Below, piece by piece: positions 43,576-53,981 of a stretch of 64,000 bases of DNA. The translations under genes were made by a program, and so were the position numbers. Each line of letters starts with the position of its first letter. Position 1 is the first letter of the stretch. Source of the stretch: Sulfurovum sp. (lineage in GTDB: Bacteria > Campylobacterota > Campylobacteria > Campylobacterales > Sulfurovaceae); the NCBI GenBank assembly GCA_030949725.1, contig JAUZSE010000002.1, positions 1 through 64,000 on the forward strand, written 5' to 3'. The notes beneath the pieces were generated by a model, which saw only the letters and a program-made list of their open reading frames with translations, made no database searches and had not been told where the DNA came from.

Positions 43576-44940
43576 TTATGTAAACATTTCTCTCATAACA
43601 CCACCAAACCACTCTCTCGTAGCTTTAGCCGTACCTTTAGATCTAAATTTACCATTTCCGTCTTTTGGTTTAGGAACATGCCCTTTACCTTTAAGTACAC
43701 CAGATTTGTCAGCTGAGAATGTATGTGTAACCATAATAGCCTCTTCAGGTTTACCACCAACCATTGAGTAACATACGTTTGCTGCTTTAGCTGGAAGACC
43801 TGCTTTAGGATCATTTACTTTACCGTTAAGTTGATCAATAATCTGTCCTGCTGCTCTATGAGAACCCCAAATAGCAGTTTGACCACTTGGCGGAATACCG
43901 TGAGATACTGCATCACCAATAACATAAACATTTGAATCTGTTTTAGATTTAAAGCTATAACCATCCATAAGTGCATAACCTGAACCATTTGTTTCAAGAC
44001 CAGCCATTGTAATAACAGGTGAACATTTGTTGTTAGGGATAAGGTTACAAACTTCATATTTAGTCGTTTGCATTTTACCTTCTAAATCATCTGCATCTTT
44101 ATATTCTTTGTAAGTAATTGTTTTAGCTGCAGTATCAATATCAATAACTTCAGTAAGACCTTTATATTCAATGATATCTGAAAATAGATCTTTCCAAGAC
44201 TCTTTAAATGCTTTAGCTTTTGCAAATTTACCATTTCTAGTATCTAGAACGATAACTTTTCCTTTGATCCCTTCATTTTTCATGAAGTTAGCTACCATTG
44301 CAGTTCTTTCATAAGGTGCTGGAGGACATCTAAATTTACCTTTTGCAGGTGGTACGATAATCACGTTACCATCATCCATATTGTCAAGTTGTCTTTTAAG
44401 TGCAACATGCTCATTTCCTGGAATTAATCCTCCTGGACATGCATGTTCAATTTCTCTAACTTTATCTGCAGACCATTTTGGAAATTGTTTTGCAGTATCA
44501 TAAGCAATACCTGGAGAAAGCACAAGGATATCATATGCGAAATCACCATTTGTAGTTGTTACTATTTTTGCTTTTCTGTCAATAGCAGTTACTGTTGCAT
44601 GAACAAAAGCATACCCGTGTTTCGCTGATGGCTGATAATAATCACCGATAAATGTATCAAGTGTTACACCATCAAGACCACCTAAAAGTGAATTTGAGAA
44701 TGGACAAGCCATAAACATATTACTTTTTTCAATCACTGTTACTTCAAGTGATTTATCTTTTTGTCTAAGTGCTTTAGCCATAGTTAGACCACCAAAGCCT
44801 CCACCTACGATTACTACTGATTTACCACTAGCTTTTTTAGCTGTTGATTTTTTTTCACTTGCTGTTGCCATAGTTGGAAGTGCTACCGCCGCTGCTGCGA
44901 CACCTGCTAATTTAAATGTATCTCTTCTGTTCATTGCCAT
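43576..44940 (-). CDS. fccB: flavocytochrome c sulfide dehydrogenase flavoprotein (FccB/SoxF)
   Basis: This 454-residue FAD protein is exported by Tat (MNRRDTFKLAGVAAAAVALP). The FAD Rossmann motif is VVIVGGGFGGLTMAKAL. Conserved redox-active Cys residues appear in FMACPFSNSLLGG, FRCPPAPYERTAM and NKCSPVITMAGLE. The second FAD-binding stretch is NVYVIGDAVSHGIPPSGQ, and a C-terminal FCSD domain follows. It oxidises sulfide in the periplasm, normally passing electrons to a cytochrome subunit. No CxxCH cytochrome is encoded next to it; a haem-less small protein is downstream and a Rieske protein upstream. This is the main hint that the organism oxidises sulfide. Confidence 0.92.
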   Translation of the reverse strand: MAMNRRDTFKLAGVAAAAVALPTMATASEKKSTAKKASGKSVVIVGGGFGGLTMAKALRQKDKSLEVTVIEKSNMFMACPFSNSLLGGLDGVTLDTFIGDYYQPSAKHGYAFVHATVTAIDRKAKIVTTTNGDFAYDILVLSPGIAYDTAKQFPKWSADKVREIEHACPGGLIPGNEHVALKRQLDNMDDGNVIIVPPAKGKFRCPPAPYERTAMVANFMKNEGIKGKVIVLDTRNGKFAKAKAFKESWKDLFSDIIEYKGLTEVIDIDTAAKTITYKEYKDADDLEGKMQTTKYEVCNLIPNNKCSPVITMAGLETNGSGYALMDGYSFKSKTDSNVYVIGDAVSHGIPPSGQTAIWGSHRAAGQIIDQLNGKVNDPKAGLPAKAANVCYSMVGGKPEEAIMVTHTFSADKSGVLKGKGHVPKPKDGNGKFRSKGTAKATREWFGGVMREMFT

Positions 44941-45140
44941 ACTGTCTCCTATTATTTAGTATTATTGTTGATCTCTTCATATAATATAAAGTAATTAAGT
45001 ATGACAGAATTTTTTGTTTTTTACAATAAAAGTATATGAATTAATAAAAAGAATTGAGGGTGTAACCAAAAGCTACATATGCGTATGGAGGAGATAACCA
45101 TAAGATATGATGTGGTTTATCATACCTTATAGTAGGAAAT

Positions 45141-45866
45141 TTATGCTTGAATAAGTTCGGCAGAAAAGTTTTTAAGTGCTTGTACTTTTGTTTCTTCTTT
45201 AACAAGCTTTTTGGCACCTCTTCTACCATGAACAGCTTTTAACTCTTGTTTAAATGCATCAAAGAAATCTTGAAATTTATCAGGTCCCAATACTGCAACG
45301 GCCCAAATATTATCATCTGCATCGATCTCCAAAATAATCGAAGCCAATCCTTGATTCGCAGGTCCACCCACTGATTTACCACCTAAATTTGGATCATAAG
45401 CAGCTAAGTGAGAAGAACAGACAAACACACCTGCTCTATCATAAGCCAATGTTTTTCCTGTAGTCGGTACATATTGGAACATACTCATAGCTTTTTGTGG
45501 ATGCGTCAATTGGTGTGCACAGATAGCTGAATACGCTACGATTGTACCTTTTGAACCTGTACCCCCTTTATAGATATACTCAACACCATCTGCAGATTTA
45601 AGTTTAATGTCTTTAGATGTAGGCTCAGGTAAGTCAACCATAATAGCTGGTGTAGCAACATGTGGATACATAAAGATATAATTCTCTTCTTTTACCAATG
45701 TTTTTGACTTAAGTGCATTGCCTTCAGCATCTTTGAGTTGTACCTTTTCGAATGTTTGAAACAAACTTCCATCTTCAGCATAAAGTTTTTGCGTAATGAG
45801 CGAAGGTGCCACCGCTACAGCCATTGCTGATGTTGCTGATAATTGTAAAAAATTCCGTCTTTCCAT
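45141..45866 (-). CDS. Tat-exported Rieske iron-sulfur protein
   Basis: I start it at the ATG at 45866, preceded by AAAGGACT, giving MERRNFLQLSATSAMAV with a Tat RR motif; a longer frame from 45917 lacks support. About 241 residues. The Rieske ligands are CAHQL and CSSHL, i.e. C-x-H and C-x-x-H, about 50 residues apart. The two extra Cys that form the disulfide in cytochrome bc1 Rieske proteins are absent, as in arsenite-oxidase small subunits. A charged C-terminal tail rich in Lys/Glu follows. It lies upstream of fccB on the same strand with a gap of about 200 bases. A role in the same electron path is likely but inferred. Confidence 0.82.
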   Translation of the reverse strand: MERRNFLQLSATSAMAVAVAPSLITQKLYAEDGSLFQTFEKVQLKDAEGNALKSKTLVKEENYIFMYPHVATPAIMVDLPEPTSKDIKLKSADGVEYIYKGGTGSKGTIVAYSAICAHQLTHPQKAMSMFQYVPTTGKTLAYDRAGVFVCSSHLAAYDPNLGGKSVGGPANQGLASIILEIDADDNIWAVAVLGPDKFQDFFDAFKQELKAVHGRRGAKKLVKEETKVQALKNFSAELIQA

Positions 45867-46088
45867 AAATAGTCCTTTTAAAATAATAATGTAAATTAAT
45901 ATAGTAACATAGTACAAAAAAATTGATTAATGTCAAGAGTTACTTTGAAAAAAATTGAATAACTACCCCTCATGTGCGATTAAGCGGTATTATTGTAACA
46001 TTTGCGTTCCAAAATTCTTGCTCATTTTTGGACGTATATATAGTATATATTCGTATTTATATGGGCTATTAAACCAAAAGGAAACAAT

Positions 46089-46529
46089 ATGACTTGTTAT
46101 GAAACACTGTTTGTACTTAAACCTACATTGACAGACGAAGAGACTGCAGCACAAATTGCAAAAATAAAAGCTATTCTTGCTAAAGAAGGTGCTGAACTTA
46201 TTGCCACAAATGATATGGGTATGAGAAAACTTGCTTATCCTGTTGAAAAACAAAGTAGAGGGTACTACACTGTTCTTCTTTATAAAGGTGAAGGCACGAT
46301 TATCAATGAACTTGAAAGAAATCTTAAGATAAATGAAGAAGTCATGAAGTTTTTAACTGTTAAATACACTAAAGACAAAGAACTTATACAGTTTGACAAG
46401 CTTGTAGCACAAGCAAATAAAAAATCCGCAGCCATTGAAGCTAGAGCAGCAGAAGCAGCAACGGTAGAAGCTACTCCAGTAGTAGAAACTATAGAAGCTA
46501 CACCAGCAGCTGCATCAACAGAAGCTTAA
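46089..46529 (+). CDS. rpsF: 30S ribosomal protein S6
   Basis: A 146-residue S6 with family start YETLFVLKPTLTDEE and the conserved RKLAYPVEKQSRGYY. The C-terminus is extended by about 40 residues rich in Ala, Glu and Thr, common in this class. AAAGGAAACAAT precedes the ATG. First of rpsF-ssb-rpsR. Confidence 0.97.
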   Translation: MTCYETLFVLKPTLTDEETAAQIAKIKAILAKEGAELIATNDMGMRKLAYPVEKQSRGYYTVLLYKGEGTIINELERNLKINEEVMKFLTVKYTKDKELIQFDKLVAQANKKSAAIEARAAEAATVEATPVVETIEATPAAASTEA

Positions 46530-46553
46530 TCCACCAAAAATTAGGAGCACCTT

Positions 46554-47051
46554 ATGTATAACAAGATTATTTTAGCGGGGAACCTCACCAGAGATATTGA
46601 GATTAGATATACACAAAGTGGCGCTGCCATTGGCAATACTGCTATAGCAACTTCACGTAAATTCAAGTCTGCAACGGGTGAACAAAAAGAAGAAGTACTC
46701 TTTGTAGACCTTACTTTTTTTGGAAGAACTGCTGAAATTGCAAATCAATACTTACGTAAAGGCAGCAAAGTTTTAGTAGATGGAAGATTGAAGTTGGACC
46801 AGTGGACAGCACAAGATGGAAGTAAAAGAAGCAAGCACTCAGTGACTGTAGAAAACCTCCAAATGCTAGGAAGTAAAGATGAAGCAGCCCCTATGGGTGG
46901 CAACGGATATAGTCAGCAAGGTGGTTCAAATTATGAAAAACCTGCACAAAGTAGCTATAGCCAACCTGCACAACCAGCACCACAAGCTGCACCACAACCT
47001 ACGTCAAACATTCCAGAAATTGACATCAATGAAGATGAAATACCGTTTTAG
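46554..47051 (+). CDS. ssb: single-stranded DNA-binding protein
   Basis: A 165-residue SSB. The OB fold covers residues 1-110 (NKIILAGNLTRDIEIRYT, VDLTFFGRTAEIANQYLRKG, DGRLKLDQW). A flexible linker rich in Gln, Pro and Ser follows. The acidic tip DINEDEIPF binds partner proteins. The spacing to rpsF (24 bases) and rpsR (9 bases) shows one operon. Confidence 0.97.
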   Translation: MYNKIILAGNLTRDIEIRYTQSGAAIGNTAIATSRKFKSATGEQKEEVLFVDLTFFGRTAEIANQYLRKGSKVLVDGRLKLDQWTAQDGSKRSKHSVTVENLQMLGSKDEAAPMGGNGYSQQGGSNYEKPAQSSYSQPAQPAPQAAPQPTSNIPEIDINEDEIPF

Positions 47052-47060
47052 GAGAACACC

Positions 47061-47324
47061 ATGGCAGAAAGAAGAAAATTTAAAAAAAGGTTTTGTAAAT
47101 ATTGCGAAACTAAAGTAGAGTTTATCGATTACAAAGAACTTGGACAACTTAGATTCTCACTTAGTGAGAGATTTAAAATTATGCCAAGAAGACTTACAGG
47201 TAACTGTAAACGTCACCAAGAGCTTGTAACAATAGCGATCAAAAGAGCTAGACAAACAGCACTTATCCCATACATCGTGGATAGAAAAAATGTTGTTGAA
47301 AATCCATTTGAAAATGTAAGATAG
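47061..47324 (+). CDS. rpsR: 30S ribosomal protein S18
   Basis: An 87-residue S18: basic start [15 protein letters not shown], core [20 protein letters not shown] and end [13 protein letters not shown]. It keeps the zinc-ribbon form with Cys pairs (FCKYC and NCKRH), the C+ type. Last gene of the operon, followed by a 12-bp hairpin at 47336-47363. Confidence 0.97.
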   Translation: MAERRKFKKRFCKYCETKVEFIDYKELGQLRFSLSERFKIMPRRLTGNCKRHQELVTIAIKRARQTALIPYIVDRKNVVENPFENVR

Positions 47325-47335
47325 TCTTACAAAGA

Positions 47336-47363
47336 TTTACCTACCAATTTTTTGGTGGGTAAA
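47336..47363. terminator. bidirectional hairpin between rpsR and methyltransferase genes
   Basis: TTTACCTACCAA pairs with TTGGTGGGTAAA around TTTT, 12 bp with one G-T pair. It lies between convergent genes ending at 47324 and 47370. No long T tract on either side. Confidence 0.6.
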
Positions 47364-47369
47364 GCTAAC

Positions 47370-48077
47370 CTACGCGTTTTTTAGAACTAAAAATACTTTA
47401 TCAGCTTCATCAAAATCATATAATTTTACTTCGTCATTTGCAACAAGTTCCAACCCACTAAACTTCACGATATCATCTACACTATGATAATACTGTCTAA
47501 TAGTCTCTTGTGATTTCTTAAAACACTCCCCCTCTTTTTCAAACAATGTAAACTCAGAAACATATTCACCTTTTTCAAAATCACTGTCTACTGTTAAAAA
47601 TCGTGTGTCATCATCTACGATGTAAGAACCCACTGCAACATTTTCAAAACCATAAAGAGTATTGATATCACAGAGGAACACACCACCCTCATTTAAATGT
47701 GATTTCACGCAAAGTAAAAAGTCTTGAAGTGCTTCTTTAGTTAAATAGTTCAACATATCAAAAACTGCCGTTATGACATCATAGAAGCCATCTAGGCTAC
47801 ATAAGTCTATACACCCTGCATCATAGCCTTGTTCAAGTGTTTGAGCGACCATAAGAGGGCTTAAGTCTATGCCTTTGACTTTGGGTATATCTAAAGCACC
47901 TTGCATTTGACGCAAAAAATCACCTGAGCCACAGCCCACATCTAAGAGGGTTTCAAAATCAACAGAATTTAAAAAAAGAAGGTAATGGGCATAAAGGCTA
48001 GGAGCAGCCTCTTTCACGCCAATAAGGTCTTCTACTTTAGCATAGAGGTCAAGAGAATCGGAGCTATTATTGTCCAT
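47370..48077 (-). CDS. class I SAM-dependent methyltransferase
   Basis: A 235-residue protein with motif I LLDVGCGSGDFLRQM, motif II VKGIDLSPLMV and the acidic DVITAVFDMLNYL. The C-terminal half forms a beta-rich cap with SYIVDDDTRFL and TLFEKEGECFKKS, typical of the DUF-type methyltransferases that modify small molecules or tRNA. Substrate unknown. It overlaps hisG by 11 bases and belongs to the same operon. Confidence 0.82.
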   Translation of the reverse strand: MDNNSSDSLDLYAKVEDLIGVKEAAPSLYAHYLLFLNSVDFETLLDVGCGSGDFLRQMQGALDIPKVKGIDLSPLMVAQTLEQGYDAGCIDLCSLDGFYDVITAVFDMLNYLTKEALQDFLLCVKSHLNEGGVFLCDINTLYGFENVAVGSYIVDDDTRFLTVDSDFEKGEYVSEFTLFEKEGECFKKSQETIRQYYHSVDDIVKFSGLELVANDEVKLYDFDEADKVFLVLKNA

Positions 48078-48687
48078 TCTCTACAACAGTTTTGATCTTT
48101 TCATAAAGCGAAAGGATCTCACCTTTTTTGGCATAAAAGCTATTTTTATTGGCTATGAGATACGCAGAAGAATCCATAATATCCTCAGCCACTTTAAGCC
48201 CATTTTCTCTCATAGTATTGCCTGTCTCTACGATGTCCACAATGGCATCAGCAAGACCAACAAGTGGGGCTAACTCTATAGAACCATAGAGTTTGACAAC
48301 CTCAACACCTACAGCTTTTTTAGCGAAGTATGCTTTAGTTATATTTACCATCTTAGTAGCTACTTTGATGTTAGGACGAGACCAGTCAAGCTCATCTTCA
48401 TTTCTAATCCCAATGGCTACTTTACATTTGCCTAGTTGCATATCAAGAAGTTGGATGATGTCTAGTTCTTTTTCTGTAATAACATCCAGACCAACCACTC
48501 CAATATCTGCTGCACCATGTTCTACATAGGTTGGTACATCTTGATTACGTACATTTAAAAAACGAAACTCACCCATATCTAAAATGAGTTCTCTACCTTC
48601 AAACTTAAACTCTCCACCAAATATTTCTGCAAATATTTCTAGTGTCTGCTCTGCTATTCTTCCTTTTGGAAGTGCTATTGTTAACAT
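48067..48687 (-). CDS. hisG: ATP phosphoribosyltransferase, short form
   Basis: The first enzyme of histidine synthesis. The 206-residue short form lacks the regulatory ACT-like domain and needs HisZ as partner, encoded elsewhere. Motifs: TIALPKGRIAEQTLEIFAEI, LRNQDVPTYVEHGAADIGVVGLD-type sequence, and PLVGLADAIVDIVETGNTMREN, the PRPP-binding loop. It starts one base into the coaX stop. Confidence 0.95.
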   Translation of the reverse strand: MLTIALPKGRIAEQTLEIFAEIFGGEFKFEGRELILDMGEFRFLNVRNQDVPTYVEHGAADIGVVGLDVITEKELDIIQLLDMQLGKCKVAIGIRNEDELDWSRPNIKVATKMVNITKAYFAKKAVGVEVVKLYGSIELAPLVGLADAIVDIVETGNTMRENGLKVAEDIMDSSAYLIANKNSFYAKKGEILSLYEKIKTVVENGQ

Positions 48688-49319
48688 TATTTATTTCCTA
48701 TTACTTTTTGCATTCCATCAAAAACAAGCTTTTCATCGTAAATGGCATCTTTAAAATACGCTGATAAAAACTTACCGTCTCCACCTGTAAAATAAAGCTT
48801 TTTACCTTTACTGTGCTTGTCTATGAGTGCTTTTATAGACGCGATTATACCATAGCTTATCTGCTCTTTTGTTGTAGTAGGAAGTTCTTCTATATTCACT
48901 TCTTTATCTAAGTTGGTATCAAGTACGGTGGATATATTTTTATACGTTTGCATATACCCTTTTAATCCTGGCAATATAAACCCACCTTTATACACGCCCT
49001 GCTCTACTACATCCACAGTTATAGCAGAACCAGCATCTACAAATAAGCCATCTCTATGACTTAAACAAAGTGCTTTTCTATCTACCCCCATAGTCTCATA
49101 CTCTCCCTTTATCTTTATATGAGAGGAAATATTTGTCCATAATGGTATGTGTTCAATCTTACTACTTAATTGATGCTTCACCGTAATATAATAAAGCTTT
49201 TGATTTTGATATGTATCTATCGCATCATCATAAGCAAGATGTTCAACAGCGTCCCCATCATAAATATGAAAATACGTATTGCCTATGTCTGCAAGTAAAA
49301 CAGTATCATTCGTGTTCAT
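48687..49319 (-). CDS. coaX: type III pantothenate kinase
   Basis: A 210-residue CoaX, the first step of coenzyme A synthesis, potassium-dependent. The ASKHA fold has the phosphate motif LADIGNTYFHIYDGD at the N-terminus. The substrate loop MGVDRKALCLSHRDG carries the conserved Asp-Arg, DAGSAITVDVV follows, and ISYGIIASIKALID and YFTGGDGKFLSAYF lie in the C-terminal half. It is slightly shorter than Bacillus CoaX, as in Helicobacter and Campylobacter. It overlaps the hypothetical gene before it by 14 bases. Confidence 0.92.
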   Translation of the reverse strand: MNTNDTVLLADIGNTYFHIYDGDAVEHLAYDDAIDTYQNQKLYYITVKHQLSSKIEHIPLWTNISSHIKIKGEYETMGVDRKALCLSHRDGLFVDAGSAITVDVVEQGVYKGGFILPGLKGYMQTYKNISTVLDTNLDKEVNIEELPTTTKEQISYGIIASIKALIDKHSKGKKLYFTGGDGKFLSAYFKDAIYDEKLVFDGMQKVIGNK

Positions 49320-49650
49320 GCCAAACTTTCCATCTATGTTCTTCTAGCATTAATTTTGCTTTTGAACATAGAGGTGCTTTTACAATGATATATCTTTTCT
49401 TAATACTACTATCAATGTATTTTTCAACTTTCTCATGCAATAAGATAAGTTCACTTACCTCTTTACGCAGTACCCTACTCTTTTTCTCCAATTCCATCAC
49501 CAAAGCATAATACCCTTTCAAGTCCACACCTAGATATAACTTCACTTTCTTACGTGATCCCAACTCTTTGGGCAGTATCTCTTTGAGCGATTTGAATATA
49601 ACGTGTTTTGTCTGTAAATAATCTACTATTGTTTTCATATATGCTCTCAC
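49306..49650 (-). CDS. hypothetical helical protein (114 aa)
   Basis: Unrecognised. The likely start is the Met at 49638 (MKTIVDYLQTKHVIFKSLKE); the frame is open from 49650. It has a charged central helix, YALVMELEKKSRVLRKEVSE, with heptad-like spacing, and ends KAPLCSKAKLMLEEHRWKVW. It is basic, with no signal or membrane segment. It lies between the SNF2 helicase (overlap of four bases) and coaX (overlap of 14), so it is translated within that operon. Confidence 0.7.
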   Translation of the reverse strand: MRAYMKTIVDYLQTKHVIFKSLKEILPKELGSRKKVKLYLGVDLKGYYALVMELEKKSRVLRKEVSELILLHEKVEKYIDSSIKKRYIIVKAPLCSKAKLMLEEHRWKVWHEHE

Positions 49651-52600
49651 TTTCTAAGGAGGTCTACTAGCTCTTCACCGTTAAACTTATCTTCTTGATT
49701 GGCATTGCCCTCGTAGATACTGTCTTGCAAGCTTCTTTTTTTCTCTTGCAGTTTTAATATCTGTTCTTCTATGGAGTTTTCTACTATGAGTTTATAGACA
49801 AACACAGGTTTATCCTGCCCTATACGGTACGCTCTGTCTGTGGCTTGATTTTCTACAGCAGGGTTCCACCAAGGGTCATAGTGTATAACAGTATCTGCCT
49901 CCACAAGGTTCAGCCCCACACCTCCTGCTTTTAGGCTAATAAGAAAGATACTCGCATCCCCTTTGGTAAATGCGTCTATGGCTACATCTCTTTTTCGGGT
50001 GGATCCTGTGAGTTTAGTATAGGTATACTTACGTTTTTTTATCTCCCTTTCCAATATACTTAACATCGAAGTAAACTGTGAAAAAACCAAGACTTTTCTA
50101 CCTTCTGCTTGTAACTCTTCCATAAGCTCCAAAAAGAGTTCTAGTTTAGCAGATTCTTTTACTTTCTTAGCAGCCTCTAGGCTCAAGAGTGAAGGATCAC
50201 AACAAACCTGTCTAAGCTTGAGTAAGGCATCGAGTATCGTGATATGGCTACGAGATAAACCTTTACCTTTGATAGCTTCTCTTACTTTTTTCTCCATAGT
50301 TACACGTATATTTTCATAAAGAGCTGCTTGTTTTTTATCAAACTTAGCTCTTTTGATAATCTCTGTTTTACTAGGCAATTCCAAAGCCACAGCCTCTTTC
50401 GTCCGTCTTAATATAAAGGGTGCGACTTTTCTATTGAGTAGTTCTCTTCTGCTAACATCATGTTCTTTTTCTATAGGGTTTTGATACATACTTTTGAAAA
50501 ATTTTAAGTTATCTAAAAACCCTGGCATCAAAAAGTCAAATATCGACCACAATTCACCCAAATGATTTTCTATAGGTGTACCACTAAGTGCCAGTCTATG
50601 TTGGGCATGTAAAGACTTAATGGCTATAGCCATTTTGGTTTTAGGGTTTTTTATCTTTTGTGCTTCATCTAAAATAATGTAAAAGAACTTCTCTTTTTCA
50701 TACATTTGCACATCTCTATGTGCCAGTGCGTAGGTTGTCAATATGATGTCATGTTCGTGGATTTTACTAAATTTATCGGCTCTATCCAAGCCATAGAGTT
50801 CAAGTACAGTAAGTTCTGGCGTAAATTTTGCTATTTCATTTTTCCAATTGCCTATGAGTGATGTCGGCATAATGATAAGCGTAGGACCTTCGAGTGTATT
50901 TTTACTTTTTAAATACTGTAAAAATGCCAAAGTTTGCACGGTTTTACCAAGCCCCATATCATCTGCTAAGTATTCCAGAAAACCTAAAGGTATGTAAAAA
51001 GTGTAGCCAGTCAAGTCCAAAGAGCTGATAATCTCTAAGCGTGGCAGTGAGTGTTGGGGCAGGTGTTATAGACTCAATACCTTTAAAGTTCTTAAGCTTC
51101 AAAGCCAATGCCTTAATTTCTTTTGCACCTTTCCAGATAATAGGACTGTCTTCATCCAAGGCTATAAGATGTGCATCATAAGGCTGTATGACTAAGGTAT
51201 CGCCCTCTTTTTTGTCAAAAAGTTCAAATATAGTCTGCAATATAGGTTTAATATCTTTGGATTCTATATGTAAAAATTTCCCTTCTTCCATTTGAAGATT
51301 CAGTTTTTCAGGTATCTCTTCTATACTGTCATACTCTTCCAAAAGAGAAGCTACTATAGGCATAAGTGCTACAGAACGTCCTCCAACCTCTACAAAGAAA
51401 GAAAGCTCAAACCAGGGATTGATATCACCTTCTTCAGAGCTATCCACCACTACTGCATCTGCATATTCAAAAGAAATATTGAAGTTTTCATCTATCTCTA
51501 TATCCCATCCTGATGCACGTAAAGGCTCAATATGGTTTTCCATAAAATTACGCCATCTCTCTATAGCTACTTGTGCATTAGGATTGGCAAAACTCATATA
51601 TGTTTGCATTGTCTGCTCAAACTCAAAGCCTAGAACCTCTATACTACTTCTATATGCCTCTTCTTCCTCATTATCTCTCCAGACCTTCACCATCTTACCC
51701 TCTTTGGTGATACGCTCACTTTCTCTTAAAGGATAAGCATTGACCTCATAATCAGCATACATAAAATGTAACTCCATCATATGTACTATCTGTGTGCCAT
51801 TATTTTTAGCATAAAGATACAAATGTGGGTCTAGGCTTCACGCTCACTTCTTCTATCTCAAAAGATTGAGGCAAGGGAAAAGAAGCATCAGGCAATGTTT
51901 CGACTATCTTTTGTGTTACCTTTGTCATTTCATCATTTGACATCACGGGTGCATTAAACATGCATTCTAACTCTTCTTTAGCGTAATTGGTATCCACTTC
52001 ATACAGTGTATTGGTCTCTATGTTCATACATAATGCAGGTATAGTATTGGCTATAAGTTCTTCATTTTCTTGGAGATTAGATACTAGATGGTGTTTTCCC
52101 TCGTCTTCTATCCACTCAAAGGTAAGCTTTTTAGTTTCACTCACGTACCTAAGAGGTGTAGTGCTGTCTTTTAGATAACACTTAGCACTTTGCACAAGTT
52201 TTTTCAAGATCCAAGCACCATACTCATCTTTAAATTTATGCTCACCCCTATACCCACTAGACCCACTAGTGGCTGTATTGCTTAGCTGTGATATTAACTC
52301 TTTGTCTTCTTCCGTCAAGTAAGGATATTGGTAATCAAGATTATGATAATACATCATATTTTCAAGAGAAATACTCACACCTTTTGACAGTGAACCATTT
52401 TTTAATATTTTAGCTTTACAAAATTCAAAATCATTGTCACTTTTACGAAATAATCTTATGATCAAAAATGCTTCTTGTGCTGTTTCGAGTTCTAAAAGGG
52501 GAGTCTTTTTATGCACTTTCATAAACTGCTTTAACCATCTATCTGCAATATCTTCTTTTTCTTTAGGTATATTTTGAGAAGCTACTTTAAACAAGACGGC

Positions 52601-52867
52601 TACGACATGCTTACAGTTATACCCCACAGGACAGGTGCAATACCCCTCAATATTTAGATTGTCATTATGCCTAATCAAATCTATCTTCTGCTGATACGCA
52701 CGTGTACCTTTCACCTCAGAACGGATAATAGTCGTATTAGTATTCTCTATATAAATATCAAATTCTTGTACTCTAGCTTTTTGATAATAACTCTGTCCTC
52801 TAGTATATGTTTGTCCATAAAAGTTTTCACGAATATCATTCGTTCTTAATATAAATTCACTTTTCAT
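49647..52867 (-). CDS. SWIM zinc-finger SNF2-family helicase, two frameshifts
   Basis: Three frame segments form one protein of about 1070 residues. The N-terminal part (52867-51806) has the SWIM zinc finger CTCPVGYNCKHVVAV near residue 75. The middle (51822-50959) is the helicase-associated domain ending LRDYQLFGLDWLHFL. The C-terminal part (51020-49647) has the SNF2 motor: ADDMGLGKTVQTLAFL (Walker A), IILDEAQKIKN (DEAQ), LSGTPIENHLGELWSIF, and the second lobe LISLKAGGVGLNLVEAD with DRAYRIGQ. Single-base indels near 51815 and in a T5 run near 51012 break it. Corrected, HFLYIPLGFLEYLADDMG is continuous. The bacterial SWIM/SNF2 class acts on DNA or transcription complexes; its exact role is unknown. 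Confidence 0.88.
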
Positions 52868-53174
52868 AGTTGCCTTAGGTTAATGTTTTAATGTTTTAAT
52901 GCGTATTAAATTTTTTTTTAATGCACTCAATTTGTTGCTACTTATATCCCATACTATTATAACAAAATTTCATACATGCAAAACATCTCTAAGTTTAAGG
53001 GATAATTAGAATTGCTGCCATTATTATCTTATTCCTGAACAAATATTATATATAAAAAGGAAATTAAGTATCATGATACGTACATTGGTAAATATTTATT
53101 AGCTATAATAGAAGAAATATTTTATAAAGAAAGTAACTAAATGCAAATAACAACTTTGAATACAAGTAGAGAAA
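52868..53174. other. intergenic region between divergent genes
   Basis: No gene. It holds repeated TTTTAATG units near 52885, a perfect 12-bp palindrome GTATCATGATAC at 53068-53079 and a TATAAT at 53104-53109 that could drive the DjlA-like gene. The palindrome could be an operator. Confidence 0.5.
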
Positions 53175-53981
53175 ATGATTAAATTAAAAAAATGGATAGT
53201 TTTAGCGGTAGTGTTGGTCTTGTTTTATTATATATTTATAGCAAATATATGGGTAACACTGTCAATTTTAGCTGTTCTGTATGTGGCTTTTAAACTATTG
53301 AAAGTGTATGCAAGAAGTAAACTTATACAAACATCAAGTTCTAAAGCATTGTTTAGAGTGAGTGAGTTGGGGCTTTTTATTGCACTTGTTGCCAAAGTTG
53401 CAAAAGCAGATGGAAGAGTGCAAGAGTTGGAGGCACAGCTCATTGGGATTATGTTTGATGATATTTCTGGTATTTTCCCTAATAAAGAGAAAACAAGAAT
53501 TATCTTAAAAGAGATTTTTAACGAAGAAAAAGAGAAAGAGGGTGACAGCAAAGAGATAGCTCAAGCTTTAAACAAAGTACTGGGACGCAGTAGATTAAAA
53601 CCTAAACAGTATGTAGGGTTTTTGATCCAACTTGCATTTGTAGATAACGGCATTGGTGCAGATGAAGATAAAGTCTTGCGTGAAATTGTCAATGAGCTAA
53701 ATATCACTTTAGATGAATATGCTGCTATCGTAAGTAAATTTGAAAATATGGCTCCAAACAATCAAGAGAGTATGACGCTTCAAGATGCCTATATCATTTT
53801 AGGTGTCAATGAAAATGATGATGCAAACCACATTAAAAAAACCTATAGTAACCTTGTACGTAAATACCATCCAGATATCATTAAGTCACAAGATAAAGAT
53901 GACTCTTATATGGAAGAAGCAACTGCTAAAATGCAAGAGATAAATCAAGCGTATGGGATTATTAAAAAATTGAAAAGATAG
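53175..53981 (+). CDS. DjlA-like TerB/J-domain membrane protein
   Basis: This 268-residue protein has two hydrophobic segments at the start (residues 8-40, VLFYYIFIANIWVTLSIL). A TerB-like domain follows (about 55-185; LFIALVAKVAKADGRVQELE and NGIGADEDKVLREIV, with acidic patches). A C-terminal J domain starts TLQDAYIILGVNEN and has the HPD tripeptide in LVRKYHPDII. This is the DjlA order: membrane anchor, TerB, J domain. It would recruit DnaK at the inner membrane. Start is the ATG at 53175; upstream TATAAT fits. Confidence 0.85.
   Translation: MIKLKKWIVLAVVLVLFYYIFIANIWVTLSILAVLYVAFKLLKVYARSKLIQTSSSKALFRVSELGLFIALVAKVAKADGRVQELEAQLIGIMFDDISGIFPNKEKTRIILKEIFNEEKEKEGDSKEIAQALNKVLGRSRLKPKQYVGFLIQLAFVDNGIGADEDKVLREIVNELNITLDEYAAIVSKFENMAPNNQESMTLQDAYIILGVNENDDANHIKKTYSNLVRKYHPDIIKSQDKDDSYMEEATAKMQEINQAYGIIKKLKR

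Noticed and set aside
45866..45917. Longer N-terminus for the Rieske protein
   Set aside because: It would bury the Tat motif behind 17 hydrophobic residues; the ATG at 45866 has AAAGGA at the right distance.
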